From positions 124,001 to 188,000 of the forward strand of contig NZ_AULF01000003.1 in assembly GCF_000425145.1 (NCBI RefSeq): DNA of 64,000 bases. Reading direction: 5' to 3'. Below the pieces are notes generated by a model, which ran no database searches, had not been told where the DNA came from, and saw nothing but the letters and a program-made list of their open reading frames with translations. Made by a program: the position numbers and the translations under genes. Positions 28,366 through 37,301 of the stretch are shown here, piece after piece; within the stretch, counting starts at the first letter, position 1, and the number at the start of each line of letters is the position of its first letter. This DNA is from Pedobacter glucosidilyticus DSM 23534. GTDB taxonomy: Bacteria > Bacteroidota > Bacteroidia > Sphingobacteriales > Sphingobacteriaceae.

Positions 28366-28594
28366 TGTATGTATTTTTAATTAAAGCTTTTTTTTACCGT
28401 GTTTTATCAAATGTAAACCACAACACAAGTTATTTAAATCTTCTAAAAGCGCAATATTATCATCATCAATTATATGTAATATTTATTTAAATCTAAAAGA
28501 ATAATTTATTTAATCATGGCGCTAACAGTGACTTTATATTTAACAACTCTTTGTAAAGAAAGTTTATTGCCTTAACATGTCCTTTTTATAAATA

Positions 28595-28622
28595 CAAAAA
28601 GCAGCTCTTTTGAAGCTGCTTC
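28595..28622 (-). terminator. Trigger factor terminator
   Basis: AAGCAGCT (28,599-28,606) and AGCTGCTT (28,614-28,621) form an 8-bp stem with a 7-base loop; the preceding A-run provides the U-tract on the minus strand. It lies 20 bases after the trigger factor stop codon. The remainder of 28,366-28,594 is A/T-rich leader of clpP with nothing else recognised. Confidence 0.75.
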
Positions 28623-28641
28623 TTGCCTGAGGTAACTTAAA

Positions 28642-29985
28642 TTAAGCTAACTCTTGAAATTTCACATAATCAATTTCTTTTTTATCTAACGTGATAACGG
28701 TTTTTAAGAAATCAAATACTTTTTGAGCTTTCACTTCATCAAAAATACGATTAGCATTTTCTTTGGTTTGTAAAAACTGTACAGCATATTGACTCAATTG
28801 CTCTTCTGTTAAAGCTTGAGGGCTATACATTCTAAACTGCGCATCTAAACGTTGTTTAGCGGCCTCTAAAACATCCTCATACTTAATTTCGATGCTATTA
28901 TCTTTGATAATTTTGTTTTCTACTAAAGTCCATCTTAGGTTTTTAGCAAAATCATCATAACCTTTTTCTAATTCTTCGTCGGTTAATTCCTTGTTGGTCA
29001 TTTTTAACCATCTTTTCAAGAAATCATCAGGCAATTGCATATCTGCTTTAGAAGCACCGTATTGGTACAAATCTGCTGCTAACTTACGGTCTGCATCCTG
29101 AGCCATCATAGACTCAACTTCTTCTGTAATTTTTGCTACAAATTCTGCTTCTGTAGTTACAGCACCCTCACCAAATAGTTTATCAAAAAACTCCTGATTT
29201 AAATCAGCTTCTTCTAATCTATTGATATTTTTAACGGTTAACTTAAATTTAGTTTGAGGGATGATTGGATTCTCCTCATCTAATTTTAAGATTTTAACGA
29301 TTTGTGTATGGTCATTAACAGCATTTACTAAATCAAATGCTTCAACAACATCACCTTTTTTCAAACCGATTAAAGATTTTTGAATATTTTCATCACTTAC
29401 AATCTCTAATCTTAATGAAGAAGTTACATTGATACCGCCTTCTAGAACCTCGTTATGTTGATCTAGCTGAACAAACTCGCCAAAAATTACATCACCTGCT
29501 TCTACAACTTCAGGATTTGTCATTTTACCATAACTTCTTCTGATGTTTTTGATACGAGCATCTAAAGTTTCTTTGTCTGCTTTTACTACGTATTGCGTTA
29601 ATTTGTCTTTTGAAGTAAACTCAACATTTATTTCTGGTGCTAGACCAAGCTCGTAATTGAATACAAACTCATCGTTAAAATCCCAGTTAAATTGGCTATC
29701 ATCTTCTTTTGGAAGAGGCTGCCCTAAGATTTCGATGTTATTTTGTTGTAAATAGTTATTTACAGTATCAGAAAGCAGGGTATTGATTTCATCCACTAAA
29801 ATACTTTTACCATACATTTTTTTGATATGTGAAGGAGGAACCATTCCTGGACGAAATCCTGGAATTTTAGCTTTTTTAGCCTGTTCTTTAATGGCTTTAT
29901 TTACTTTCTCCTGGTAATCATCAGGACTGATTTTTACGGTTACCACTGCATTAAGATCACCGGTTTTTTCCTGTGTAATGTTCAT
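28642..29985 (-). CDS. tig: Trigger factor
   Basis: Ribosome-associated chaperone and peptidyl-prolyl isomerase family protein, 447 residues. The start at 29985 (MNITQEKTGDLNAVVTV) matches the family; the frame to 30,021 adds 12 unlikely residues. The ribosome-binding signature GFRPGMVPPSHIKKMYG (about 44-60) is clear. The middle FKBP-like domain is diverged (AGDVIFGEFVQLDQ), and the C-terminal half is the helical chaperone arm. tig next to clpP and clpX is the classic bacterial order and links folding with degradation. Confidence 0.96.
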   Translation of the reverse strand: MNITQEKTGDLNAVVTVKISPDDYQEKVNKAIKEQAKKAKIPGFRPGMVPPSHIKKMYGKSILVDEINTLLSDTVNNYLQQNNIEILGQPLPKEDDSQFNWDFNDEFVFNYELGLAPEINVEFTSKDKLTQYVVKADKETLDARIKNIRRSYGKMTNPEVVEAGDVIFGEFVQLDQHNEVLEGGINVTSSLRLEIVSDENIQKSLIGLKKGDVVEAFDLVNAVNDHTQIVKILKLDEENPIIPQTKFKLTVKNINRLEEADLNQEFFDKLFGEGAVTTEAEFVAKITEEVESMMAQDADRKLAADLYQYGASKADMQLPDDFLKRWLKMTNKELTDEELEKGYDDFAKNLRWTLVENKIIKDNSIEIKYEDVLEAAKQRLDAQFRMYSPQALTEEQLSQYAVQFLQTKENANRIFDEVKAQKVFDFLKTVITLDKKEIDYVKFQELA

Positions 29986-30020
29986 TTCTGAGTATTTTTT
30001 AAATGATACGACTATATACA

Positions 30021-30050
30021 AAAATCCCTCTCAATTTCTTGAAAGGGATT
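30021..30050 (-). terminator. Terminator after tRNA-Leu
   Basis: AATCCCT (30,023-30,029) pairs with AGGGATT (30,044-30,050); on the minus strand the stem is followed by UUUUUG. It lies just after the tRNA 3' end and before the trigger factor start, separating the two transcripts. Confidence 0.7.
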
Positions 30051-30056
30051 GGTTTG

Positions 30057-30138
30057 TGCGGAAGAAGGGACTCGAACCCCCACGCCGTGAAGCGCCAGAT
30101 CCTAAGTCTGGTGCGGCTACCAATTACGCCACTTCCGC
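30057..30138 (-). tRNA. tRNA-Leu (anticodon UAG)
   Basis: 82-base cloverleaf. Acceptor GCGGAAG/CTTCCGC pairs fully with discriminator A; the D arm is GCG...CGC; the anticodon stem CCAGA/TCTGG closes the loop CTTAGGA with anticodon TAG; a long variable arm (CGC...GCG) marks class II, as expected for leucine; the T loop is TTCGAGT. The 3' CCA is not encoded. Reads CUA and probably other CUN codons. Confidence 0.96.
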
Positions 30139-30182
30139 ATTTAGGATTTTATTCTCCAAAAGGCTTTAACGTTTTGGGACTG

Positions 30183-30213
30183 CAAAGATATAATTTGTCT
30201 TATTTAAATCAAA
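30183..30213 (-). promoter_or_regulatory. Bacteroidota-type promoter of tRNA-Leu
   Basis: On the minus strand TTTG (30,213-30,210) is followed after 19 bases by TATCTTTG (30,190-30,183), an exact match to the -33 TTTG / -7 TAnnTTTG promoter of this phylum. It ends 45 bases before the tRNA 5' end. This also supports the taxonomic placement. Confidence 0.75.
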
Positions 30214-30313
30214 TGCTTTTCTTATTTTTTTTGATTTTTAAAAGAGCTGTCTTAGATTAACCAGTTAAACGTTTCTACATCAATAGGTTGCAAAACATTA
30301 AGCTTTTAAAGAT

Positions 30314-31084
30314 TTATAATTTCCATCTTAAGCCGGTGAAAATATCTAGTCTGGTTAAGCTTTCATAATTGCCTTCTTCTAATTCAACGGTTTGGGTCAT
30401 ATTGCCTATTTGCATATCATATTTCCTAAGTGTGCCACCTACTAACCCAATACCTAGGCCAAAAGAAAGATTTTTGGAGAGGTAAAAATCTGCGCTAAAG
30501 TCCATATTCACACCTACAGTACCTCCTTTTATAGTTATATCAGTATTCATAAGTTTACCAATATCTCTATAATCCAGATAACCTAAACCAAAACCTGTTA
30601 TTAATTCTATTTTTCTATTTTTAGAATAGTATCGACTATAAAGTATTGGACCAATAAACTGTGTAGTAATATTATCTTCTACATTTTGAAGAGATGGTCC
30701 AAAACCAGAGCCATCATCGGCAAATACTTTACCTTCATTTTTAGAATTAAAGTTAATGTATTTTAATCCTAAGCCGATCTGTTGTCTCCAAAAGTAACTC
30801 GCATCCACACTAAAATGAGCTCCAGATTTAAGACCTCTTACATAATCTTTAGATTCTGCAGGTACTTGATCGTTAATTTTAGCTAATAAAAAACTTAAAC
30901 CTCCGCTTCCACCTAACCTAAATTTAGAAAAAGTTGTTGCAGCTGGTTTTGCAACACTGTCTTTCTTTAAACTATCAGTTGTTTTAGTGATAGCTGGCCT
31001 TTGAGCTAAATTAGTTGCTGTAGTTTGTGCTTTTAAATTTGTTGCAACAGCAACTACTATTGCAATAAGTAAAATTTTCTTCAT
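30314..31084 (-). CDS. Outer-membrane beta-barrel (porin-like) protein
   Basis: 256-residue exported protein with signal MKKILLIAIVVAVATNLKAQ, a Lys/Thr/Ala linker (about 21-52) and alternating amphipathic strands such as FRLGGSGGLSFLLAKI, FGPILYSRYYSKNRKIELITGFG-like hairpins and NLSFGLGIGLVGGTLRKYD, ending in an aromatic-basic strand (FTGLRWKL) typical of outer-membrane insertion. This fits the small beta-barrel protein family common in the phylum; cargo or partner unknown. Monocistronic by spacing; a TATCTTCG box (31,118-31,111) about 25 bases upstream may be its -7 element. Confidence 0.8.
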   Translation of the reverse strand: MKKILLIAIVVAVATNLKAQTTATNLAQRPAITKTTDSLKKDSVAKPAATTFSKFRLGGSGGLSFLLAKINDQVPAESKDYVRGLKSGAHFSVDASYFWRQQIGLGLKYINFNSKNEGKVFADDGSGFGPSLQNVEDNITTQFIGPILYSRYYSKNRKIELITGFGLGYLDYRDIGKLMNTDITIKGGTVGVNMDFSADFYLSKNLSFGLGIGLVGGTLRKYDMQIGNMTQTVELEEGNYESLTRLDIFTGLRWKL

Positions 31085-31179
31085 AGGTATAACCGTATTT
31101 ATTTTGGCTACGAAGATATTTATTTTCTTGAATGGATAAAAAATGCTTTTATGAAATTTGCTAACAAGGTGTAATCATG

Positions 31180-31370
31180 CTATTTCTTCATTATAGCAGC
31201 TTCTTCAAGTTCTTTTTCCGTATATATTTTTGATATGCTCATTAATGGTTGATTTGGCTTTACCAAACAAAGTAGCCATTTGATCTTGGATGAGCCAAAC
31301 AGTTTCTCCTTCAAGTTGAACATCAATTTTAATGTTCCCCTCAGCATTTTTATAGTATAAGTTCGATTCC
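31180..31370 (-). pseudogene. RhuM-family protein fragment (frameshifted remnant)
   Basis: The minus strand encodes LYYKNAEGNIKIDVQLEGE followed by TVWLIQDQMATLFGKAKSTI and NEHIKNIY, the N-terminal region of RhuM-type DNA-binding/virulence-associated proteins. Then the frame shifts by one base: the continuation TEKELEEAAIMKK is in the next frame and ends in TAG at 31,180. No start codon or remaining C-terminal part (about 250 residues in intact members) is present. It is thus a decayed remnant of an accessory gene next to the GxxExxY gene. Confidence 0.75.
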
Positions 31371-31388
31371 CATTGTCTGAACCACTGA

Positions 31389-31865
31389 TTATATTGATGT
31401 TCTTGATTGAATTGATTTCTGATTGAACTTTGAATTGATAAGTCTTTTAAATTCTAAACTCTTCGCCCCAAAATTAATGAGTAAACCTACTTCTAAATGA
31501 TAAGCTTCTAAATAATTGATGGCTTGAGCCAAATGGACATCTTCTGTGTGAGTTAATGCCTTTAATTCAACAGATATAACATCTTCAATCAAAAAATCTA
31601 CTCTTCTTGTTCCAATTTGCTCTTCTTTATAAAAAATAGGCATTTCGTGTTCCCTTGAAAACCCAACACCTTGCAACATCATTTCTTTTGCCAATGCTCT
31701 CTGATAAATAACTTCTTGAAAACCATTCCCCAATATCTTATGCACTTCCATTGCACAGCCAATAATTTTGCCTGTTAATTCAGAATATTTATAATTTGTC
31801 TTAACCACTGATTTTTGTGATTTATCTGATTCATTTGATTTTATATTGTTAGTATTTTCAATCAT
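31389..31865 (-). CDS. GxxExxY protein
   Basis: 158-residue soluble protein of the GxxExxY family, named after the motif seen here as GNGFQEVIYQ (about 47-56). A PD-(D/E)xK-like core follows: RRVDFLIEDVISVELKAL (about 88-105), with Asp, Glu and Lys in nuclease-like positions, and an AQAINYLEAYHLEVGLLINFG block. The N-terminal 25 residues are polar and could be dispensable; a later start is possible. The family is common in Bacteroidota and phage-rich regions, without a proven function. It lies in an islet of accessory remnants (RhuM fragment left, degenerate sequence right). Confidence 0.85.
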   Translation of the reverse strand: MIENTNNIKSNESDKSQKSVVKTNYKYSELTGKIIGCAMEVHKILGNGFQEVIYQRALAKEMMLQGVGFSREHEMPIFYKEEQIGTRRVDFLIEDVISVELKALTHTEDVHLAQAINYLEAYHLEVGLLINFGAKSLEFKRLINSKFNQKSIQSRTSI

Positions 31866-32510
31866 AGAATTTTATTTTTTTATGTCAATCATAATATAAT
31901 CATTTAATCAAAAATCATAATTCATCATATTAGTCAGATTCAATCAACGGTTCCGACTTTTCTTCTACTTCACAAAAAGTGTATGCTTCTGCAACATTTT
32001 TCATACATTTTAAACAAGTATTCCAAACGCTCGGTATCGTTTTAAAAGGTTGCTATTTCTTATCTCAGTGGAGTTCATTTACTTGTATTTGTTATTCTAT
32101 TGGGATATACTTAGTGGCTTAATTTTATGAATTTTAATTATAAAATAAAATTCTTTTAAACAATATTTTAAATTCCATCTTATTAAAATCTTTATGGATA
32201 TTTTGATGAATATATCATCATTTAACTGCTACTAAAATAACCAGATTTATTTCAAAAGCTCTAAATACGGCGGATATAAATGGTAGTTAGCCTAATAAAG
32301 ATAAGCCGACAATCCAATTTCTTGAGGTGAACAACAATCAACATATCGTAATTTATTTACCAATTTTTCCTAGCTAACAGGGTACTAACAGGGTGCTAAC
32401 AGGGTGATAACAGGGTACTCACTCGTTTTATAACCCTATAAGCTACTTATAAATACTTTGTAATTACATATTAATTAACTAGTTTTATAGAAATCAATCT
32501 ACATCAAACT
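31866..32510. other. Gene-free A/T-rich stretch with possible coding remnant and tandem repeat
   Basis: No intact gene. On the minus strand at about 31,935-32,080, short adjacent frames in different phases (for example RLEYLFKMYEK, then MLQKHTLFVK after a shift) suggest a decayed gene end, but no family can be named. The right part is A/T-rich and carries four 11-bp repeats at 32,374-32,417, then the leader of the DUF6266 gene. Confidence 0.4.
32374..32417. repeat. Four tandem 11-bp repeats (CTAACAGGGTA)
   Basis: Units CTAACAGGGTA, CTAACAGGGTG, CTAACAGGGTG and ATAACAGGGTA are contiguous, with only end-position changes. The array is 94 bases ahead of the DUF6266 start. An 11-bp period places each copy on the same DNA face, so it could be a multi-site operator, or simply a variable repeat. 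Confidence 0.85.
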
Positions 32511-33143
32511 ATGGGAAAAATAAAAGACGGCATACTAGGTGCCTTCAGCGGAAAAGTAGGAACAGTGGTAGGCGTACAAAGTAGCAGAGGCAATTATATG
32601 CGCTCATTACCAAGAAAAAGAACTGTTTTCACAGAAAAAGAATTACTTAATCAAGCTAAGTTTAAACTGATACAGGATTATCTTAAGCCTGTCCAAGAAC
32701 TCTTAACAGTTGGATATAAAGGGTATTTCACCAAAACTGGCGGCTATCGGGCTGCTATCGCCTATACCAGAAAACATGCTTTAGTAGCTGATGATGCAGG
32801 CTTTTATATAGACCCAGCCTTATTTAAGATAAGCGGTGGAGACCTTGAACAGGCCTTAAACCCTAATCTTAACCATACACAGCAGGGAGTATTACAATTT
32901 TCATGGGATGCAACACAAAATATAGGATTAGCAGACCAATTACTCGCTTTGGTTTATGACCCTGTAGCTAAAGAGGGAATAAGCGTTGTATATGATGGAG
33001 CATTGCGTAAAAGCGGAAATTTTAGCTTACAGCTACCATTAGATTTTGCTAAACGGGAAGTTGATGTTTATATAGGCTTTATGGCAGCCGACCGTTCCAG
33101 ACAATCTGATAGCCAATACTTAGGCAGAGTAAAGCTTATTTGA
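32511..33143 (+). CDS. DUF6266 family protein
   Basis: 210-residue protein opening with MGKIKDGILGAFSGKVGTVV and GVQSSRGNYMRSLPRKRT, the conserved start of DUF6266 proteins of Bacteroidota. No signal peptide or catalytic motif; the middle shows beta strands (QGVLQFSWDATQNIG, LLALVYDPVAKEG) that suggest a beta-sandwich, and the end reads RQSDSQYLGRVKLI. Function unknown; the family often occurs in several copies near mobile or phage-like regions. It follows an 11-bp tandem repeat, and its last 8 bases overlap the convergent binding-protein gene. Confidence 0.85.
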   Translation: MGKIKDGILGAFSGKVGTVVGVQSSRGNYMRSLPRKRTVFTEKELLNQAKFKLIQDYLKPVQELLTVGYKGYFTKTGGYRAAIAYTRKHALVADDAGFYIDPALFKISGGDLEQALNPNLNHTQQGVLQFSWDATQNIGLADQLLALVYDPVAKEGISVVYDGALRKSGNFSLQLPLDFAKREVDVYIGFMAADRSRQSDSQYLGRVKLI

Positions 33144-33942
33144 CAGGTAAATTTATGGTTAGATTTTTATAAAGGTTAGAAAAATACGCTGGTGCTTTTA
33201 ATAATCTGCTGCCGTACCAGCTAAACATTTCGCCATCAACCAAAGTGATAAAAGCTCTTGGAAAATATTTTTGAAGCTCTTCTATATGTTTTTGTTTAAA
33301 TGGATAGGGTTCTGTAGAAAGTAAGATGACCTGAGGTTGTAATTTTTGCAAAGCTTCCAAAGTTATTTCTGGGTATCTGTTTTCTGATAGCACATTCTCA
33401 AAACCGCCATATTTTAGTATATCATCAATAAAAGTATGTTTACCAGCTAGCATATAAGGGTCCTTCCAAATGAAATAAGCTGCTTTTAATGGTTTTGATG
33501 AAGGTATTAAATTATCAAAATTAGCTTTGATAGTATCAGCAATTTGAATTGCTTTAGCTTTGGTTGCTACAAGCTCCCCTACTTGCTTTATCATCGTTAA
33601 AGCTTCTGTTAAGGTATTGATATCACTTATCCAAACTGGAAATTCTTGTGCTAAGGCTTCTATTTGATCTTGCTGATTTTCTTCCTTGTTAGCGATAATC
33701 AAATCGGGCTTTAAGGCTCTAATTTTATTGATGTTAAGGGTTTTTGTTCCTCCTATCTTAGTCTTTTTCTGGAATTGTTCTGCGGGATGAATACAAAACT
33801 TGGTAATACCAACAACTTCTTCATACAAACCCAAATCAAACAACAATTCTGTTTGCGAGGGTACTAAAGATATGATTCTTTGGGGTGGATAATTTATATT
33901 AATTGTCCTGCCTAGTTGGTCTGTAAATGATTTGTTTTGCAT
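33136..33942 (-). CDS. BtuF-like periplasmic-binding-fold protein lacking a signal peptide
   Basis: 268-residue protein of the cobalamin/siderophore helical-backbone binding fold: QRIISLVPSQTELLFDLGL (about 21-39), KIGGTKTLNINKIRALKPDLIIAN (split by loops, about 62-85), LAGKHTFIDDILKYGGFENV (about 165-184). The start at 33942 (MQNKSFTDQLGR) goes directly into the mature fold with no signal or lipobox; upstream in-frame codons do not supply one. No permease or ATPase gene is adjacent. The form is known in the phylum as a stand-alone cobalamin-binding-like protein, so a cytosolic role, or a missed non-classical export, should be considered. Confidence 0.85.
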   Translation of the reverse strand: MQNKSFTDQLGRTININYPPQRIISLVPSQTELLFDLGLYEEVVGITKFCIHPAEQFQKKTKIGGTKTLNINKIRALKPDLIIANKEENQQDQIEALAQEFPVWISDINTLTEALTMIKQVGELVATKAKAIQIADTIKANFDNLIPSSKPLKAAYFIWKDPYMLAGKHTFIDDILKYGGFENVLSENRYPEITLEALQKLQPQVILLSTEPYPFKQKHIEELQKYFPRAFITLVDGEMFSWYGSRLLKAPAYFSNLYKNLTINLPVK

Positions 33943-34016
33943 GAATAGCAAAATTAATAAAAAAAGAAAGTCGGGACTTTAACAGCACCGACTTTAATAA
34001 CACTTTATAACTTAAA

Positions 34017-34499
34017 CTATCTATTATTAACAGGGTTTGGCGTGGTAGAAAATTTATAGGTTTGTATATCTTCTCCACTTCCATAAGTAAATTCTAATTC
34101 TGTAGCTGTTAATTTGGTGATGTTAAATTCAAAAGTTCTAATCTCCGAAGCTAAAGTACCATTGCTAACTCCTGATACATGATTTCCTAATTTCATATTA
34201 GCTACAGCTTTACGAGGACCGGGAAAACTTATAGAAATGGTTTTTTGATCATTTATTAAAGTATAATTACCATCGCCCCAATCCCAAGTTTCTTCAAAAG
34301 TACCATTAGCTTTGAAGTCCCAATAATCATCTAAATAAAATGAGGTTGTACTAAAATCGCCACTAGCATAAGATTTATAATACCATTTTTTCACCAATAA
34401 GGTTTGGTTGTCTGGACCATCATCTTTTTTACAAGAGGTAAAAGTTACACTTGTTGCTAAGGTAACAAGTAGTAAAAATAAGAGTTGAATTTTTTTCAT
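34017..34499 (-). CDS. Lipocalin-like lipoprotein
   Basis: 160-residue lipoprotein with start at 34499 (MKKIQLLFLLLVTLATSVTFTSC, Cys23). The mature part has an eight-strand lipocalin-like pattern: LLVKKWYYKSYASGDF, DYWDFKANGTFEETWDWGDG, ISISFPGPRKAVANMKL and ATELEFTYGSGEDIQTYKF. Such small lipocalin-like lipoproteins are frequent in Bacteroidota without known ligands. It stands alone between the binding protein and the LytS gene. Confidence 0.8.
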   Translation of the reverse strand: MKKIQLLFLLLVTLATSVTFTSCKKDDGPDNQTLLVKKWYYKSYASGDFSTTSFYLDDYWDFKANGTFEETWDWGDGNYTLINDQKTISISFPGPRKAVANMKLGNHVSGVSNGTLASEIRTFEFNITKLTATELEFTYGSGEDIQTYKFSTTPNPVNNR

Positions 34500-34615
34500 G
34501 ACTTTTAGATTTTGATTTTGTTTATTCAAAAGTATTTAAAATCAACATCTTTAAAATTATAAGTTCATGAAACCAAGGTCTAGCTTCATGAACTGCATTT
34601 TTTATTTCACAAGAT

Positions 34616-36481
34616 TTATATTGAAAAAATAAGAGGCAGCTTCATTTCTACTTTTGTACCTGCTGTTAAACCCTTCTCATCTTTTAAATCTGTATAGCTA
34701 AAGACCTCATCTAAGGTACGTGTTGGATTTAACAGCTGTAACCTTTGTGCAATGGCTTTAGTAGAAAATGATTCGTGTTGAACTGCCTTAATTTGAGCTG
34801 ATGCTTCTCTGCCAATACCATTATCGGTTACCGTACACAAAATACAGTTTTCATCTTCCGATAAACGGAAATCAACTTCTAAAATTTTCGCTCCCGTTTT
34901 ATGCATCAAACCGTGTTTAATACTATTTTCTACCAAAGGTTGTATTAACATAGGTGGTATTTTCAGATAATCGTCATCTATATGCTCCTCTACATTTAAC
35001 TTATAGAGAAAGTCTTGTTGGAATCGCATATTTTCCAGTTCCAGATATTTGGTAAGTAGCTCTACTTCTGTACTTAAACTGATACTTTTTTTACCTGATA
35101 CTTCCAGAATTTGCCGGGTTAGATAGGTAAAATTGCTCAATTGCTCATTTGCTTTTAATTTATCGCCATACATAAACTGCTCTTGTATGCTGTTTAAGGC
35201 ATTAAAAATAAAGTGCGGATTCATCTGGCTTTTTAAAGCCTTAAGCTCACTTTCGGTAACTTTCTTTTCTGCTATCAATAACTTTTCTGCTTCTGCCAAT
35301 TGTGTTTTTAGCAATTCATTCTTTTGTTTGATTTGGTATCTAGAAAAAAGGAAATATGCTATAGCGGCAATAGCCAGAAAAGCTCCAATGATACTGTAGA
35401 TGTAAATATTTTTTTTGGCTGATTGTAATTGGGCTATTTTTTGCTTTTGATTGAGATTTCGAATAGTCGCTTCTTTCTTTTCTGTTTCGTATTTGGCATT
35501 TACATCTGCAATAATTTGTTGCTTTTCTTTACCATAAATACTGTCATTTACGGCCATATAAGCTAACGTTGACTGATAGGCATTTTTAAAATCGCCCTGT
35601 TTCTCATAAACTTCTAAAAGTGTTTTATTAATTTTTAACAGCGTGTTTTGATCGTTATCCTGTTTAGCTATTTGCAAAGCTTCTTTAAGATATTTAACCG
35701 CATTTTCCAGTTGATTAAGTTTAAGATAGGCCTGACCAATACTTTTATAACTATTACCTAAAAGTTTAGTAAAACCATTTTCTTTGGCTACCGCTATGGA
35801 GGAAGTGAGGTAAGTAAGGGCCTCTTGATGCTTACCCAAATAGTTGAGTTCTTCGCCAATATTACCCTTGGATAGGGCTATACCATAAGAAATCTGTAAT
35901 CTTTCACAAATACTTAATACTTTCTGATGATAAATTACCGCTTGTTTATGATCTCCTAAAGAGGAGTAGGCTGCACCCATATTGGTTAAAATAGCAGCCC
36001 TATTTTGAGATAAACCTGCTCCCATTTTCATTAAAATAGCATCCGCTTCTTTAAATTCCTGAAGTGCCTTTTGTTGCTGATTAGTTCTGGTATATAGGCT
36101 GGCTAGGTTGCTTTTACCAATGATGATGTTTCTATAATTTTTCTCTTGCTCTGCTAAACGCAAAGCTTTTATATAATAAACGATGGCTTTATCGTAAATG
36201 GCCTGCTGGTAATAATAGTTACCCAAACAGTTTAATGCAGCGGTTTCGCCATTTTTAAATTTTAGCTTTTTTGCTAGCTGAAAAGCTTCCTGAGCATATT
36301 TTAAAGCTAGTGTATCTCCTGTAAAAATATTGGCTATACAATAATCAACCAATAAATTTACCCGGGTGGTATCCTGTTTCTGGTACGATGAGATTTCTTT
36401 TAATAAAGAATCTTTCAAGGTATCGGCTTTTAAGACGCTGCTGAAACTAAAAAAAAGGATAATTGAAAATATTTTTTTCAT
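34616..36481 (-). CDS. LytS-family sensor histidine kinase with TPR sensor region
   Basis: 621-residue sensor. After a signal (MKKIFSIILFFSFSSVLKA), TPR repeats fill about 25-330 (AALNCLGNYYYQQAIYDKA, LTNMGAAYSSLGDHKQAVI and similar), then a helix and one transmembrane segment (IYIYSIIGAFLAIAAIAYFL, about 357-376). The cytoplasmic His_kinase domain has the phospho-acceptor in MNPHFIFNALNSIQEQ (about 416-431) and a GHKL ATPase with PLVENSIKHGL and DNGIGR. The stop codon shares one base with the start of its regulator upstream. The TPR region probably senses an envelope partner, unknown here. Confidence 0.93.
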   Translation of the reverse strand: MKKIFSIILFFSFSSVLKADTLKDSLLKEISSYQKQDTTRVNLLVDYCIANIFTGDTLALKYAQEAFQLAKKLKFKNGETAALNCLGNYYYQQAIYDKAIVYYIKALRLAEQEKNYRNIIIGKSNLASLYTRTNQQQKALQEFKEADAILMKMGAGLSQNRAAILTNMGAAYSSLGDHKQAVIYHQKVLSICERLQISYGIALSKGNIGEELNYLGKHQEALTYLTSSIAVAKENGFTKLLGNSYKSIGQAYLKLNQLENAVKYLKEALQIAKQDNDQNTLLKINKTLLEVYEKQGDFKNAYQSTLAYMAVNDSIYGKEKQQIIADVNAKYETEKKEATIRNLNQKQKIAQLQSAKKNIYIYSIIGAFLAIAAIAYFLFSRYQIKQKNELLKTQLAEAEKLLIAEKKVTESELKALKSQMNPHFIFNALNSIQEQFMYGDKLKANEQLSNFTYLTRQILEVSGKKSISLSTEVELLTKYLELENMRFQQDFLYKLNVEEHIDDDYLKIPPMLIQPLVENSIKHGLMHKTGAKILEVDFRLSEDENCILCTVTDNGIGREASAQIKAVQHESFSTKAIAQRLQLLNPTRTLDEVFSYTDLKDEKGLTAGTKVEMKLPLIFSI

Positions 36482-37233
36482 TAAGAAAGGTTATTTTGTT
36501 GCATAAATTGTTCAAATTCTTCTTTTCGCTCTCTGGATATAGGCAGCATCACTTGGTCATCATAACTCACAAATAAGCCCTCTTTTTTACTGTACTTTTT
36601 CAATAACTCTGTATTGATTAAATAAGACCTGTGGATTCTAAAAAAGCGGGCATCTGTACACAATAAATCTTCAAAATATTTTATTTTTTTTACTGCCAGG
36701 TGCTTACCTTCTTTGTGGTGTACATGGGTATAAGACCCATCGGCTTCAAAATAAAAAACATCATTCAAGTCCAGAAATATCATACCGTCACCAATGTTAA
36801 CCGCCAGCTTTTTGATACGCTTTTCTGATAAATTATCCTGAAGTATTTTAAGTTGATTTTCTTTATGAAGATGATAACCTTCTAATTTATTTACTGCATC
36901 TATCAGTTTCTGTATTCCTATAGGTTTAAGAATATAATCAACTGCAGAAACTTCAAAAGCTTTAATTGCATATTCTGAATAAGCAGTACAAAATATAGTT
37001 TTAAATTTGGGCGAATTAAAATAATCAAATAAAGCAAATCCGTTTTCATTAGGCATTTCAATATCTAAAAAAACAAGGTCTATTTCGTTTTTATTGATGA
37101 GCTTTACAGCAGTTTTTACATCAGGAGCTTCATCTATAACCAAAACCTGAGGACAGTATTCCTCTAAAAAGTTCCTCAATAAAGAGCGGGCTTTAGCTTC
37201 ATCATCAACAATGATGGCTTTATATGGTAACAT
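36481..37233 (-). CDS. LytTR-type response regulator
   Basis: 250-residue regulator: receiver domain 1-120 with Asp10/Asp11, phospho-acceptor Asp57 (VFLDIEMPNENG) and Lys in VDYILKPIG, then a LytTR DNA-binding domain (about 140-245, FRIHRSYLINTELLKKYSK). It is directly upstream of its kinase, with one base of overlap, and divergent from a glycosyltransferase gene 68 bases away, which is a possible target. LytTR proteins bind short direct repeats; none is obvious in the 68-base gap. Confidence 0.95.
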   Translation of the reverse strand: MLPYKAIIVDDEAKARSLLRNFLEEYCPQVLVIDEAPDVKTAVKLINKNEIDLVFLDIEMPNENGFALFDYFNSPKFKTIFCTAYSEYAIKAFEVSAVDYILKPIGIQKLIDAVNKLEGYHLHKENQLKILQDNLSEKRIKKLAVNIGDGMIFLDLNDVFYFEADGSYTHVHHKEGKHLAVKKIKYFEDLLCTDARFFRIHRSYLINTELLKKYSKKEGLFVSYDDQVMLPISRERKEEFEQFMQQNNLS

Positions 37234-37301
37234 GGTTTTTTTTGCTGAATTAAACTTTAATTATAATTTAATTTGAGATCCGTAAATTAAGTAATTTTTA
37301 A

